A stretch of DNA of 38,549 bases from JBOGEN01 sp050743265 (GCA_050743265.1 JBOGEN010000200.1:1-38549); one strand, 5' to 3'; shown: positions 24,052-32,287, counted from the stretch's first letter. A program made the numbers and translations. Notes: generated by a model not told the origin, from the sequence alone.

Positions 24052-25362
24052 GTGCGCAACGGAGCCGCTCGCTCACGCGGGACTCGTCGAGGTCGGCACG
24101 CCGGACACGCGGGCCGGTCGGCGCGTCACGCCCGACCGGGGGGACGCAACCGCTGGCGCATCGCGCGCAAACCCACCACTCTTGTCGCGGCAATCGGCCT
24201 CGCCGGCCCAGTGATTCTGGGTGGCCCGGACGCCTTCTCGGCACGCTACAAGACCGTGTCGCTGTCCATCGACGGGGTGTCGCACGAGGTCACGACCTCT
24301 GGCACAACCGTTCAGGAGGTCCTGGAGTCGCAGGACATCGAGATCGGCCCGCACGACGCGATCGCACCCTCGCCCGGGAGTGCTGTCGAGGACGGTTCGC
24401 AGATCGCCTTTCGTTTCGGTCGAGAGCTCGACCTCACGGTGGACGGTGAGGAGCGGGGCTACTGGGTGACCGCGCTGCGGGTCGGCACGGCGCTCACCCA
24501 GATCGGCCAGCGATACGCCGAGGCGGACCTGTCGGCAAGCCGCAGCGCTCGAATCGGCCGTGAAGGTATTGACCTCAGCGTCAAGACGGACAAGAGAATC
24601 ACGCTCGTCAACGGCGACGAGAAGTCGACAAAGAGCACGACAGCGCTGACCGCGCGTGGGGCACTGCGCGACCTCGACATTTCCTACGACACAAACGACG
24701 AGATCACACCCTCCCCCGGCACACCCATCGACGACGGTTCCCGCGTCCGTGTCGTACGCATCGAGCACGACACACGCAAGGTCAAGGTCGCGATCCCGAA
24801 CAAGACCGTGGTGCGATACGACGACGAGATGGCCGAGGGTCGGGAGACGGTGCAGCGCCGCGGCCACGACGGCATCGGCGTCGACACCTACCGGATGGTC
24901 CTGGCCAACGGTGAGAGACGCGACCGCACGAAGGTCGACAGGACGGTACGGGTCGAGCCGGTCGCCAGGGTGGAGGTGCACGGAACGAGGAAGGGCCTCT
25001 CGACGTCTGCGTGCCCCTCCGGTTCGGAGGTCGAGGAGGGCCTGACGGCCAATGCGGTCAGCGTGCACCGCGCAGTCTGTGCGGAGTTCCCCGCCGTCGA
25101 CTCCTACTTGGGCCTTCGCCCCGGCGACGGCGGCGAACACGGTGACGGCCGCGCACTCGACATCATGATCTCCGGCTCCGCGCTCGGTGACGCCATCGCC
25201 GGGTGGGTTCGAGCGCACCACGCCCGCCTCGGCGTCAGCGAGGTGATCTGGTCACAGCGGATCTGGACCACCCAACGCAGCAGTGAAGGCTGGCGCCCGA
25301 TGGAAGACCGTGGCTCGGCGACCGCCAACCACTACGACCACGTCCACGTCACCGTGCACTGA
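24052..25362 (+). CDS. Secreted/anchored cell-wall protein with DUF348-G5 domains and an M15-like C-terminal domain
   Basis: A 436-residue protein. Residues 1-40 are strongly basic (Arg/His/Gly), followed by a single hydrophobic segment (about 42-58) that is a signal anchor. Then come YabE/Rpf-type DUF348 repeats (VSLSIDGVSHEVTTSGTTVQ, then two more up to about residue 240), a G5-like domain, and a C-terminal domain (about 310-436) with GDGRALDIMI and NHYDHVHVTVH. This end resembles the ARB-07466/M15-like peptidase fold whose Asp and His residues bind zinc. A DUF348-G5 stalk is typical of resuscitation-promoting factors, but here no lysozyme-like Rpf domain is present, so a peptidoglycan peptidase or binding role is more likely. 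GTG 24052 follows GGAGG by 3 nt and sits just downstream of the promoter; earlier starts would fall inside the promoter. Confidence 0.85.
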   Translation: MRNGAARSRGTRRGRHAGHAGRSARHARPGGRNRWRIARKPTTLVAAIGLAGPVILGGPDAFSARYKTVSLSIDGVSHEVTTSGTTVQEVLESQDIEIGPHDAIAPSPGSAVEDGSQIAFRFGRELDLTVDGEERGYWVTALRVGTALTQIGQRYAEADLSASRSARIGREGIDLSVKTDKRITLVNGDEKSTKSTTALTARGALRDLDISYDTNDEITPSPGTPIDDGSRVRVVRIEHDTRKVKVAIPNKTVVRYDDEMAEGRETVQRRGHDGIGVDTYRMVLANGERRDRTKVDRTVRVEPVARVEVHGTRKGLSTSACPSGSEVEEGLTANAVSVHRAVCAEFPAVDSYLGLRPGDGGEHGDGRALDIMISGSALGDAIAGWVRAHHARLGVSEVIWSQRIWTTQRSSEGWRPMEDRGSATANHYDHVHVTVH

Positions 25363-25556
25363 CCGGGCCTGCTGCCCTGGGTCCCCAAGACGTCGGGTCC
25401 GCGACAAGCACGTTGCGCGGATGGCCGGAGGCCTGCACCGGGACCGGTCGTGTCGCGCGTCACGACGAGGTGCCGTCCTGGTGTTCAGCGTGGCTTCAGA
25501 ACGTCGTGTGCATGCTGAGGTGGCAGGACCCGGGAACCGAGACTGGAGTGATCCGC

Positions 25557-25889
25557 ATGCGACGCCGTACGACATGGCTGGCCGGGGCCGCCCTTGCCTT
25601 GGGCCTCGCCGGTACCGGCGCGGGAATCGCGGTCGCCGGGGGCGACAGCGAGGCCCCGATCACCGGTGGAGCGCTGGGCCGCGCCTCTGAAGCCGCCCTG
25701 CAGCACACCGGCGGCGGCGAGGTCACCGGGACCGAGGTGGGAGACGAGGAGGGCTACTACGAGGTCGAGGTCACCCTCGACGACGGTAGCCAGGTGGACG
25801 TCCACCTCGACCGCTCCTTCACCGTCCTCGGTGACCAGGCAGACAGCGACGGAGCCGAGGACGAGGGCAGCGAGGGCACCGAAAGGTGA
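25557..25889 (+). CDS. Small secreted PepSY-domain protein
   Basis: A 110-residue protein with an N-terminal signal sequence (RRRTTWLAGAALALGLAGTG, cleavage likely near AVAGG) and one PepSY-like domain: ALQHTGGGEVTGTEVGDEEG, then the YYEVEVTLDDGSQVDVHLD strand pair. The tail is very acidic (Asp/Glu/Ser). PepSY modules occur as propeptide-like inhibitors or as small extracytoplasmic sensors or binding proteins. The ATG at 25557 has GGAG 8 nt upstream. It follows the G5 protein after 194 nt containing a TCGTG/CACGA hairpin, so it probably has its own promoter. Confidence 0.8.
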   Translation: MRRRTTWLAGAALALGLAGTGAGIAVAGGDSEAPITGGALGRASEAALQHTGGGEVTGTEVGDEEGYYEVEVTLDDGSQVDVHLDRSFTVLGDQADSDGAEDEGSEGTER

Positions 25890-25924
25890 CGACCATTCCC
25901 GCACCTCGCGACCACGCGGCCGTA

Positions 25925-25937
25925 GGCTCCCGGAGCC
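25925..25937. terminator. GGCTCC-C-GGAGCC inverted repeat in a convergent gap
   Basis: A perfect 6-bp inverted repeat with 1-nt centre lies between the converging PepSY gene (ends 25889) and the USP gene (ends 25955). It may serve as a bidirectional terminator hairpin. There is no T-run. Confidence 0.35.
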
Positions 25938-25954
25938 GCCTCCCGGTCACGCCG

Positions 25955-26449
25955 TCAGGCCTGGCCCGCAGCTGGGCGGTCGACCTCTCCGCGGGGGGAC
26001 CCCGGATCGCGTCTGCTCGGTGGCGGCAGAACCACGACAGGGCACTCGGCCAGCCGGCCGCAGGCCTCGCTGACCGACCCGAGGGCCTCGTGCAGGATGC
26101 CGGACGTTCCGTGGCTGCCGACCACGAGGAGCGCCGCGCTTGACGAGAGCCGCAGGAGGACGTCGACGGCGTGCCCGTGAACCAGTTCGGAGGAGACCGC
26201 GGGAGGCGCCTCGAGCCGGCGAACCTCGGCATCGACCATGTGACGCAGCTGCTCGTCCGCTGACCGACGGCCCTCGCTGGCCCGGTCGTCCGGCAGCTCC
26301 CCGTGAACATCGCCCATGACATCCCTCGATGGCCAGGCCCTGACCGCCTCGACAGCACAGTCTCGGCGGACGGCCTCGTCCAGAGCCCACCGCAGGGCAC
26401 GACGCGAACCCTCGGATCCGTCGATCCCGACCACGATCACGTCTGACAT
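25955..26449 (-). CDS. Universal stress protein, single domain
   Basis: A 164-residue UspA-family protein. It starts with VIVVGIDGSEGSRRALRWAL, and the ATP-binding motif G-2x-G-9x-G-S is present as GSHGTSG followed by ALGSVSE near residues 111-126. ATP-binding USPs of this kind act in the cytoplasm in growth arrest and hypoxia. The ATG at 26449 has GGAGG 7 nt upstream. The 126-nt gap before it (26450-26575) carries a degenerate DosR-like box at 26535-26548, so it may be controlled separately from the MgtE-like gene upstream. The C-terminal 25 residues are a basic, Pro-rich extension. Confidence 0.93.
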   Translation of the reverse strand: MSDVIVVGIDGSEGSRRALRWALDEAVRRDCAVEAVRAWPSRDVMGDVHGELPDDRASEGRRSADEQLRHMVDAEVRRLEAPPAVSSELVHGHAVDVLLRLSSSAALLVVGSHGTSGILHEALGSVSEACGRLAECPVVVLPPPSRRDPGSPRGEVDRPAAGQA

Positions 26450-26534
26450 CAGGTGCCTCCCCTCACGGCCCCACGATTGCTCACAGGATGGGCCCGTCGG
26501 CGGGGCCGGTCAGCAGCCGTTGGTCCCAAGGACA

Positions 26535-26548
26535 GGCCCGAAAGGCCC
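26535..26548 (-). promoter_or_regulatory. Degenerate DosR-like box upstream of the single-domain USP
   Basis: GGCCCGAAAGGCCC on the plus strand matches the best site of this locus (GGGACGAAGGTCCC) at 10 of 14 positions with the same GAA core. It is about 86-99 nt before the USP start. Nearby half-sites GTCCC (26523-26527) and GGGAC (26552-26556, 26561-26565) add to the resemblance. This is weaker than the three sites at 30305, 32265 and 33087. Confidence 0.35.
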
Positions 26549-26575
26549 CAAGGGACGAGTGGGACGTCCGACCCC

Positions 26576-27556
26576 TCAGGTCACGATCAGGCTCACAGCG
26601 GCGAAGTACACGATGATCGAGAGCAGGTCCTGCACGACGGTGGCCAGCGGGCCCGAGCCGAACGCCGGGTCCAGACCGAGCCGGCCGATCAGCCAGGGCA
26701 GTGCCATGGCGATCAATGTGGCGATGGAGGACGCGGAGAAGACCGAGACAGCTACGGCGAGCGCCACCTCGGCCTCGCCCCAGAGCAGCCAGACCGCAGG
26801 CGCCGACAGGCATCCCAGGATCGCGCCGACGAGTAGCCCGGTGACGATCTCGCGGAAGGCCACCCGTCGGATGCCGACGCCGACCGAGAGCCCGCGGATC
26901 ACGAGCGCCTCGGTCTGCGTCCCCACCGCGTCGGCGATGTAGACCACACCCGGGATGAAGAACGCGACGAGCACGCTGCGCTCCAGCGCGGCCTCGAACG
27001 AGCCCACGATCCCCGCCGCGGCCAGGGCGCCGGCAAGGCCGACAAGGAGCCAGGGGAGGCGGTGCCACAACCGGTCGACGACGGGCTCGGTGCTGGCGGT
27101 CCGTGCCTCCGCCGTCGTGTGCAAGTACCCGCCGAGCCGTGACATGTCTTCGTCGTGCTCGGCAAGCAGCACGGCCAGGAGCCGCTGCGGTGCGATCAGA
27201 CCGTGGAACCGACCGTCCTGGCCGACCACCGCCAGGCCTCGCTCCCCGTGCTCCACGGCACGCCACGCGGCGACCTCCTGGTCGGTGCCGCGAGAAACGG
27301 TCGGAGGGTCGGGATCCATGATCTCGCCGATGGTCGAACGAGGTCCGGCTGCCAGCAGTCGCTCGATCGTCACGACGCCGACCAACCGGTCCTCGACGCA
27401 GACCGCGACGACTGCCGCGCTCTCGTACTCGTGGCCGACGAGCCGGCGCAGGACGTCCGACGCAACCTCAGTGGGTCCCACGGTCGGCACGGCGAACGAC
27501 GCGTGCTGCGCGGCGGAGTCGAGCAGCCCCGCCTCCTGCACGGCCGAGCCGCTCAT
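26576..27556 (-). CDS. MgtE-like Mg2+ transporter lacking the N domain (CBS pair plus membrane domain)
   Basis: A 326-residue protein. Residues about 15-135 form two CBS motifs (VPTVGPTEVASDVLRRL through RLVGVVTIERLL, then PDPPTVSRGTDQEVAAWRAV through FHGLIAPQRLL). Residues about 165-326 are five hydrophobic segments of the MgtE/SLC41 channel domain. The YIADAVGTQTEAL and SGPLATVVQDLLS motifs match the pore signatures of MgtE, with Asp310 at the ion-binding position. The roughly 130-residue Mg2+-sensing N domain of canonical MgtE is missing, so gating must differ. The start is 42 nt after the P-type ATPase stop, so the two are likely cotranscribed. The ion could be Mg2+ or another divalent cation. 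Confidence 0.85.
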   Translation of the reverse strand: MSGSAVQEAGLLDSAAQHASFAVPTVGPTEVASDVLRRLVGHEYESAAVVAVCVEDRLVGVVTIERLLAAGPRSTIGEIMDPDPPTVSRGTDQEVAAWRAVEHGERGLAVVGQDGRFHGLIAPQRLLAVLLAEHDEDMSRLGGYLHTTAEARTASTEPVVDRLWHRLPWLLVGLAGALAAAGIVGSFEAALERSVLVAFFIPGVVYIADAVGTQTEALVIRGLSVGVGIRRVAFREIVTGLLVGAILGCLSAPAVWLLWGEAEVALAVAVSVFSASSIATLIAMALPWLIGRLGLDPAFGSGPLATVVQDLLSIIVYFAAVSLIVT

Positions 27557-27598
27557 GACGTGCCCGTGCGGCCGCAGGCGGCGTTCGTCATCCTGTGT

Positions 27599-30187
27599 TC
27601 ACCGGGTGTCACGTGACACTCCCCCTGTCTCGGACGGCACCGTCGACTCGTCAACCGGCCTCCCGGTACGCACCCATCGTGCCGAAAGCGCGACCATCAG
27701 GCCCGGAATCGCCGAGAGCACGGCGAGACAGAGCCCCTGCCAGACCCCGATGGACTGGGTTCCGAGCAGCGCCTGTAACGGCTCGAAATAGACCCCGGCG
27801 ACCTGCAGCGCCGCCGCCCCGGCGACCGCAGCCTCCAGACCACGCTGGCGCAGCGGGCGCGGCCGTACTCGGGCGCGCAAGGCAAGCGCGACGCCGAGCT
27901 GGCCGAGCCCGAGGGTGAGGAAGATCCAGCTCTGCGCGTGCTCGCCCGAGGCGTCGGCCCAGAGGCCAGCACCCACCGCGACCGCAGCGATGAGGGCTCC
28001 GGTCGTCGCGATCTGCCGCCACAGCCCCCCACCGAGCACCGACTCCTGCGGAGGTGCGGACGGCCGCCGCATCACCGACGGGTCGAGTGGCTCTGCGCCG
28101 AATGCGACACCCGGCAGCCCGTGGGTGAGCATGTTGATCCACAGGATCTGCGCCGGCAGCAGCGGCACGGCCACCCCGAGAAACGGGCCGACGAGCATGA
28201 CGAGGATCTCCGCGAACCCGCCGGCGACCGCGTACCGGAGGAACGCCCGGATGTTGGCGAAGATCCGCCGACCCTCCTCGACCGCGGCCACGACCGTGCG
28301 GAGGTCGTCGTCGGCCAGGACGAGGGCCGCGGCCTGCCTGGCCACCTCGGTCCCGCCCCTGCCCATGGCGACCCCGATGTCGGCGCGCCGCAGGGCCGGG
28401 GCGTCGTTGACCCCGTCCCCGGTCATGGCGACGACCTCGCCTGCGCGCTGGAGCGCCTCGATGATGTCGACCTTCTGCTCCGGTCGCGTGCGGGCGTAGA
28501 CACCGATGCTGGCGACGCGGTCGACGTGGTCCCCTCGCGCGACGTCCTCGCCGTCGACGGCTTCCGTCCGGCCGTCCGCGATGCCGACGCGGGCAGCGAT
28601 CGCCCGCGCGGTGTCGCGATGGTCCCCCGTGACGAGGATGAACCGGATTCCCGCATCCCGGCACGCCTCCACGACCTCGCGCGCCGTGTCCCGCGGCGGG
28701 TCCGCAACGGCGACGAGCCCGACGAGTCGCAGGCCACGCTCGAGCTCGGCCGGGCGAACGTCGTGATGGGCCTCGGCCACCGCGATCACCCGGTAGCCCT
28801 CACCGGCGAGGCGCTCGGTGGCGTCCCGAGCCGCCTCGACCGTCCGATCCCCGTCGACCAGGTCGCGCAGCACGACCTCGGGCGCACCCTTCGACACGAC
28901 AAGCCAGCCGTCGCCGGCGGCGTGCAGTGTCGTCATCCGCTGACGGAGGCTGTCGAAGGGGATCTCGGCCTGCCTCGGCCACTGCTCCCGTATGGCGTCC
29001 GGGTCCACGCCGCCCCGTGCGGCGACCGCAAGCATCGCCGCCTCCAGCGGATCCCCGGCAGGCGTCCAGTCCGTGTGCCCGGTCGGGGGGAGCAGGTGCG
29101 CGTCGTTGCACAGCACGACGTCGCGGAGCAGCGTCAGGGGTACTCGATCGGCCTCCTCGTCCCCCTGGGCGAGCTCCACCTCACCTGCGGGGGAGTAGCC
29201 GGCGCCCCGGGCCTGATAGGTGGCGGTCGGTGTCCAGAGGCCCTCGGCGACCATGCGACCTTCGGTCAGGGTCCCGGTCTTGTCCGAGGCGATGACGGTG
29301 ACGGACCCGAGCGTCTCCACGGCGGGGAGGCGTCGGACCATGGCCGAGCGTCTGGCCATCCGGTGGGCGCCGAGCGCCAGCGCGACCGACACGACTGCGG
29401 GCAGCGACTCCGGAACGGCGGCGACGGACAGGCTGACGGCGACGACGAGCATGTCCACGACGTCCCGGCCGCGCACCAGCCCGAGAACGAGCACGACCAC
29501 AGCCAGGGCGAGAACCGCCACCACGAGGACGCGGGACAGCGCGATGAGCCGCTGCTGGAGCGGAGTCGCACGCGTGGGCGCGGCCGCGATGAGCGCCGCG
29601 ATGCGGCCGAGGCCGCTGTCCGCCCCGGTACGGGTCACGGTCACCACGGCCCGGCCACGGGTGACGACGGTGCCCGACAGGACCTCGCTGCCGACCTCGT
29701 GCTCGACGGGGACGGATTCGCCTGTGGTCGCCGACTCGTCGAGCTGGAGTCGGTGAGCCTCGAGGACCGTCCCGTCCGCCGGCACGATGTCGCCGGCGTC
29801 GAGGTGCACCACGTCACCGGGGACGAGCTCGCCGGCCGCCAGCGTCGCGAGCACGCCGTCCCTGGTGACCCGGGCACGGGGTGCTGCAAGACGGTTCAGC
29901 TCGGCTATCGCCCGCCCCGCACGAACCTCCTGGACGACTCCGATGGTCGTGTTCAACACGACGACGACCGCGATGACCGCCGTGTCGGTGACGTCGCCCA
30001 CCACCGCCGTCACGACCCCGGCCGCGAGCAGCAGCATGATCATCGGATCGCGCAGCTGCGCCCATGCCCGCGTGACGACCGTGTCCCGCGGCGGCTGCGG
30101 GAGCTCGTTGGGCCCGTGGTCGTCGAGTCGCCGCCGCGCCTCCTCGCTGCTGAGTCCGACGAGGGCCGTCTCCCCTGTCTCGTCCAT
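27599..30187 (-). CDS. P2-type (calcium/cation) P-type ATPase
   Basis: An 862-residue cation pump: N-terminal cation-ATPase motif (LSSEEARRRLDDHGPNELP), actuator loop TGES (155-158), M4 PESLP with Glu260, the phosphorylation site Asp302 (SDKTGTLT), MTGDGVNDAPAL in the P domain, and a C-terminal block of about six hydrophobic segments. This is the P2A (SERCA/CtpF-like) layout. In M6 the usual N-x-x-T-D-G of calcium pumps reads NMLTHGLPG, with His instead of Asp, so calcium specificity is doubtful. The ATG at 30187 has AGGAG 5 nt upstream. It is divergent from a tandem USP gene, as CtpF and the USP Rv1996 are neighbours in the M. tuberculosis DosR regulon, and is followed by the MgtE-like gene. 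Confidence 0.92.
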   Translation of the reverse strand: MDETGETALVGLSSEEARRRLDDHGPNELPQPPRDTVVTRAWAQLRDPMIMLLLAAGVVTAVVGDVTDTAVIAVVVVLNTTIGVVQEVRAGRAIAELNRLAAPRARVTRDGVLATLAAGELVPGDVVHLDAGDIVPADGTVLEAHRLQLDESATTGESVPVEHEVGSEVLSGTVVTRGRAVVTVTRTGADSGLGRIAALIAAAPTRATPLQQRLIALSRVLVVAVLALAVVVLVLGLVRGRDVVDMLVVAVSLSVAAVPESLPAVVSVALALGAHRMARRSAMVRRLPAVETLGSVTVIASDKTGTLTEGRMVAEGLWTPTATYQARGAGYSPAGEVELAQGDEEADRVPLTLLRDVVLCNDAHLLPPTGHTDWTPAGDPLEAAMLAVAARGGVDPDAIREQWPRQAEIPFDSLRQRMTTLHAAGDGWLVVSKGAPEVVLRDLVDGDRTVEAARDATERLAGEGYRVIAVAEAHHDVRPAELERGLRLVGLVAVADPPRDTAREVVEACRDAGIRFILVTGDHRDTARAIAARVGIADGRTEAVDGEDVARGDHVDRVASIGVYARTRPEQKVDIIEALQRAGEVVAMTGDGVNDAPALRRADIGVAMGRGGTEVARQAAALVLADDDLRTVVAAVEEGRRIFANIRAFLRYAVAGGFAEILVMLVGPFLGVAVPLLPAQILWINMLTHGLPGVAFGAEPLDPSVMRRPSAPPQESVLGGGLWRQIATTGALIAAVAVGAGLWADASGEHAQSWIFLTLGLGQLGVALALRARVRPRPLRQRGLEAAVAGAAALQVAGVYFEPLQALLGTQSIGVWQGLCLAVLSAIPGLMVALSARWVRTGRPVDESTVPSETGGVSRDTR
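27606..27619. promoter_or_regulatory. Perfect 14-bp palindrome GTGTCACGTGACAC
   Basis: This fully symmetric sequence covers the last codons of the P-type ATPase gene and ends 50 nt before the mgtE-like start. Its position fits an internal operator for the mgtE-like gene, but it also encodes amino acids, and no known factor is assigned. Confidence 0.35.
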
Positions 30188-30258
30188 GACGGCTCCTCGC
30201 GCCTGCGGTGGTCTCGCCGCCCTCAGCCCACGATGCCCGGCCCGGGCGTCCCTGGGGA

Positions 30259-30272
30259 TGGGTTTTGGTCCC
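30259..30272. promoter_or_regulatory. Partial DosR-like half-box in the ATPase/USP divergent gap
   Basis: The sequence TGGGTTTTGGTCCC keeps the right half (GTCCC) and T-rich core of a DosR-type box, but the left half is poor (9 of 14 positions against the mycobacterial consensus). Its centre is 46 bp from the much better box at 30305-30318, nearer the ATPase gene. It may be a secondary site. Confidence 0.35.
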
Positions 30273-30304
30273 CGGGATGCGCCCGAAGGCCGCCCTGCCC
30301 GGTC

Positions 30305-30318
30305 GGGACCTTCGGCCC
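30305..30318. promoter_or_regulatory. DosR-like box between P-type ATPase and tandem USP
   Basis: GGGACCTTCGGCCC fits GGGAC-N4-GTCCC, the geometry of the mycobacterial DosR box, with one arm mismatch. The first 10 bases are identical to the site at 33087 and to the reverse complement of the site at 32265. It is 72 nt before the USP start and 118 nt before the ATPase start, so it could serve either promoter. Confidence 0.65.
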
Positions 30319-30389
30319 TGCCTTGCCCAGACGCAGCAGGCGAGGGTGGAGGGGCAGGCACTCTACGTGCCGCGGACGGGAGGTCCGCC

Positions 30390-31259
30390 ATGAACGCCAC
30401 CGTCGAACCTGGCGCCGTCGTCGTCGGCGTCGACGGCTCGGAGTCCGGCACCCGGGCCCTGCTGTGGGCCGCGCGCGAGGCGGAGATGCGCCGGGCGCCC
30501 CTGCATCTCGTCCACGCCTGGACGTCGTCCCTGCTCCATGGCTCGCAGCGACCGGCACAGGGTCTGGCAGAGCCGGAAGCGCGTGGCACGACGCTCCTGG
30601 ACGACGCGCGGCACCAAGTCGCAGAGCTCACCCCACGGGTCCGCATCGAGACACACCTGGTCACCGGCGAGGCCAGCACTGCACTGGTGAGGTCCGCTCA
30701 GAACGCGAGCGTCCTCGCCGTGGGCAGCCGAGGGCACGGGGGGTTCCCCGGTCTGCTGCTCGGCTCTACCGGGGTCAGGGTGGCGAGCCACGGCTCCTGC
30801 CCCGTCGCCGTGGTCCGGGAGGACGAGGATGGCCCCGTCCTGGTGGGCGTCGACGGCTCCGCGGAGGCAGATGACGCGCTGCGGCTCGCCTTCGAGGAGG
30901 CCGAGATGCGTGGCACGTCACTGACTGCGCTCCACGCCTACCCCTACCCCGTACCGATCGGGGTCGAGGTCGTGATCTGGGGTGACGACAGGGAGGTGCC
31001 GGAACAAGCCCAGGCCCTGCTCGCGGCAAGCGTGGAGCGCTGGAGCGAGAAGTTCCCGCACGTCCCGGTCCAGCGCATGTTCGTCACCGCCACGCCGGCG
31101 CAGGCCCTCGTCCAGGCGTCGGCCGATGCCGGGCTCGTCGTCGTCGGATGCCGGGGTCGCGGGGCGTTCGCCCGGACCCTGCTGGGCTCGACGAGCCAGA
31201 CCCTCGTGCAGCACTCCCACTGCCCTGTCCTCGTGGTCCACCGGGGAGCAATGCCATGA
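30390..31259 (+). CDS. Tandem-domain universal stress protein
   Basis: A 289-residue protein made of two UspA domains (about 1-142 and 148-289). Both ATP-binding motifs are complete: GSRGHGG then LLGST in the first, GCRGRGA then LLGST in the second. Tandem USPs of this size match Rv1996, Rv2005c and Rv2623, which belong to the hypoxia/dormancy response of M. tuberculosis and regulate growth. The ATG at 30390 has GGGAGG 7 nt upstream. Its stop overlaps the start of the Acg-family gene (ATGA), so the two are coupled. A DosR-like box lies 72 nt upstream of the start. Confidence 0.94.
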   Translation: MNATVEPGAVVVGVDGSESGTRALLWAAREAEMRRAPLHLVHAWTSSLLHGSQRPAQGLAEPEARGTTLLDDARHQVAELTPRVRIETHLVTGEASTALVRSAQNASVLAVGSRGHGGFPGLLLGSTGVRVASHGSCPVAVVREDEDGPVLVGVDGSAEADDALRLAFEEAEMRGTSLTALHAYPYPVPIGVEVVIWGDDREVPEQAQALLAASVERWSEKFPHVPVQRMFVTATPAQALVQASADAGLVVVGCRGRGAFARTLLGSTSQTLVQHSHCPVLVVHRGAMP

Positions 31260-32287
31260 CCCCCCTCACACGCCACGAGTGGGACGTGCTCCTGCGCGCT
31301 GCCGCCGCCGCGCCGAGCCTGCACAACTCGCAGCCGTGGCGGTTCGAGGCCGCAGGCGACGCCGTCAAGCTCTACGGTGACCCGTCTCGACGCCTTGAGC
31401 ACGCCGACCCGGACGCCCGGCAGCTGCACATGAGCTGCGGGGCGGCGCTGTTCAACCTCCGGGTGGCTGCGCGCAGGCTGGGGTACGAGGCGGCCGTCTC
31501 ACTGCTTCCCGACCTCGGCCAACCGACGCTGCTTGCCCGTGTCGTCCTGAATCGGGCCACAGGCCCGGGGCACTTCGAGGCCGAGCTGTACGCAGCGATC
31601 CCCCGGCGGCGTACCAACCGGCGGCCGTTCGCGCACCGTCCGGTCCACTCGAGTGAGCTCCGCCTCCTCAGCGACGCCGCCCAGGCGGAGGGGGCAACGC
31701 TGACGACTGTCGACGAGGAAGAGCTCTCCCGACTCACGGGCCTCGTCCACGAGGCGGAGCTCATGGACGCGACCGACCCCGAGAGACGCGTCGAGAGCGG
31801 CGCCTGGATCGGGACAGCACCGACTCGACGGGACGGTGTACCGATGTCCGCAGTCGGCCCCGTCCCGACCAACGTCGACGCTGTCTTCCGCGACCTCGCC
31901 AGCCGGCGAGCCACCCCGACCCGGGAGCGTGCCGAGTTCGAGTCCCAGCCCACGCTGGCAGTTCTCTACACGGACGGCGACTGGCCGCGGCACTGGCTGC
32001 GCGCAGGTCAGGCCCTCGAGCACATCTGGCTGCTCGCCACCGTGCACGGCATCGCGATCTCGTTCCTCAACCAGCCCCTCGAATACCCAGACCTTCGGGG
32101 GCTGGTCCGTGACCCCCGGACACGCATCGGTCACCCGCAGATGCTGCTGCGGATGGGGTACGGCGCACCCGTACCGGCGACCCCTCGCCGGCCCCTGGGC
32201 GATGTCGCACCCGGGCACTCCGATGCGACGGAGCAGACAGGCGACGAATCGTCGGGCCAGGTGCGGGACGAAGGTCCCTCCCGATAG
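31256..32287 (+). CDS. Acg-family FMN-binding nitroreductase-like protein
   Basis: A 343-residue member of the Acg family (Rv2032, Rv3127 and Rv3131 in M. tuberculosis), a duplicated nitroreductase fold. Typical pieces are RAAAAAPSLHNSQPWRFE near the N-terminus, an RRTNRRPF motif near 118, and ALEHIWLLATVHGIAISFLNQP near the C-terminus. In Acg the FMN is buried by a lid and no nitroreductase activity is known; a role in flavin storage or dormancy has been proposed. Translation is coupled to the USP by a 4-nt overlap, with GGGGAG 8 nt before the ATG. The last 20 codons have a Glu/Asp/Gln-rich composition and contain the DosR-like box of the next gene. Confidence 0.9.
   Translation: MTPLTRHEWDVLLRAAAAAPSLHNSQPWRFEAAGDAVKLYGDPSRRLEHADPDARQLHMSCGAALFNLRVAARRLGYEAAVSLLPDLGQPTLLARVVLNRATGPGHFEAELYAAIPRRRTNRRPFAHRPVHSSELRLLSDAAQAEGATLTTVDEEELSRLTGLVHEAELMDATDPERRVESGAWIGTAPTRRDGVPMSAVGPVPTNVDAVFRDLASRRATPTRERAEFESQPTLAVLYTDGDWPRHWLRAGQALEHIWLLATVHGIAISFLNQPLEYPDLRGLVRDPRTRIGHPQMLLRMGYGAPVPATPRRPLGDVAPGHSDATEQTGDESSGQVRDEGPSR
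32265..32278. promoter_or_regulatory. DosR-like box upstream of the response-regulator gene
   Basis: GGGACGAAGGTCCC is a perfect GGGAC-N4-GTCCC palindrome, exactly the arm and spacer layout of the mycobacterial DosR box. It lies inside the 3' end of the Acg-family gene, 57 nt before the regulator's GTG, suggesting autoregulation. A second GGGAC half-site begins at 32287, one centre-to-centre step of 22 bp downstream. Confidence 0.7.

Noticed and set aside
27938..30874. 978-codon open frame on the plus strand opposite the P-type ATPase
   Set aside because: It is the mirror of a well-supported P-type ATPase, is Arg/Asp-rich and lacks recognisable motifs.
31256..32287. Calling the Acg-like protein an active nitroreductase
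   Set aside because: It matches the Acg subgroup, in which FMN is buried and no nitroreductase activity is known.
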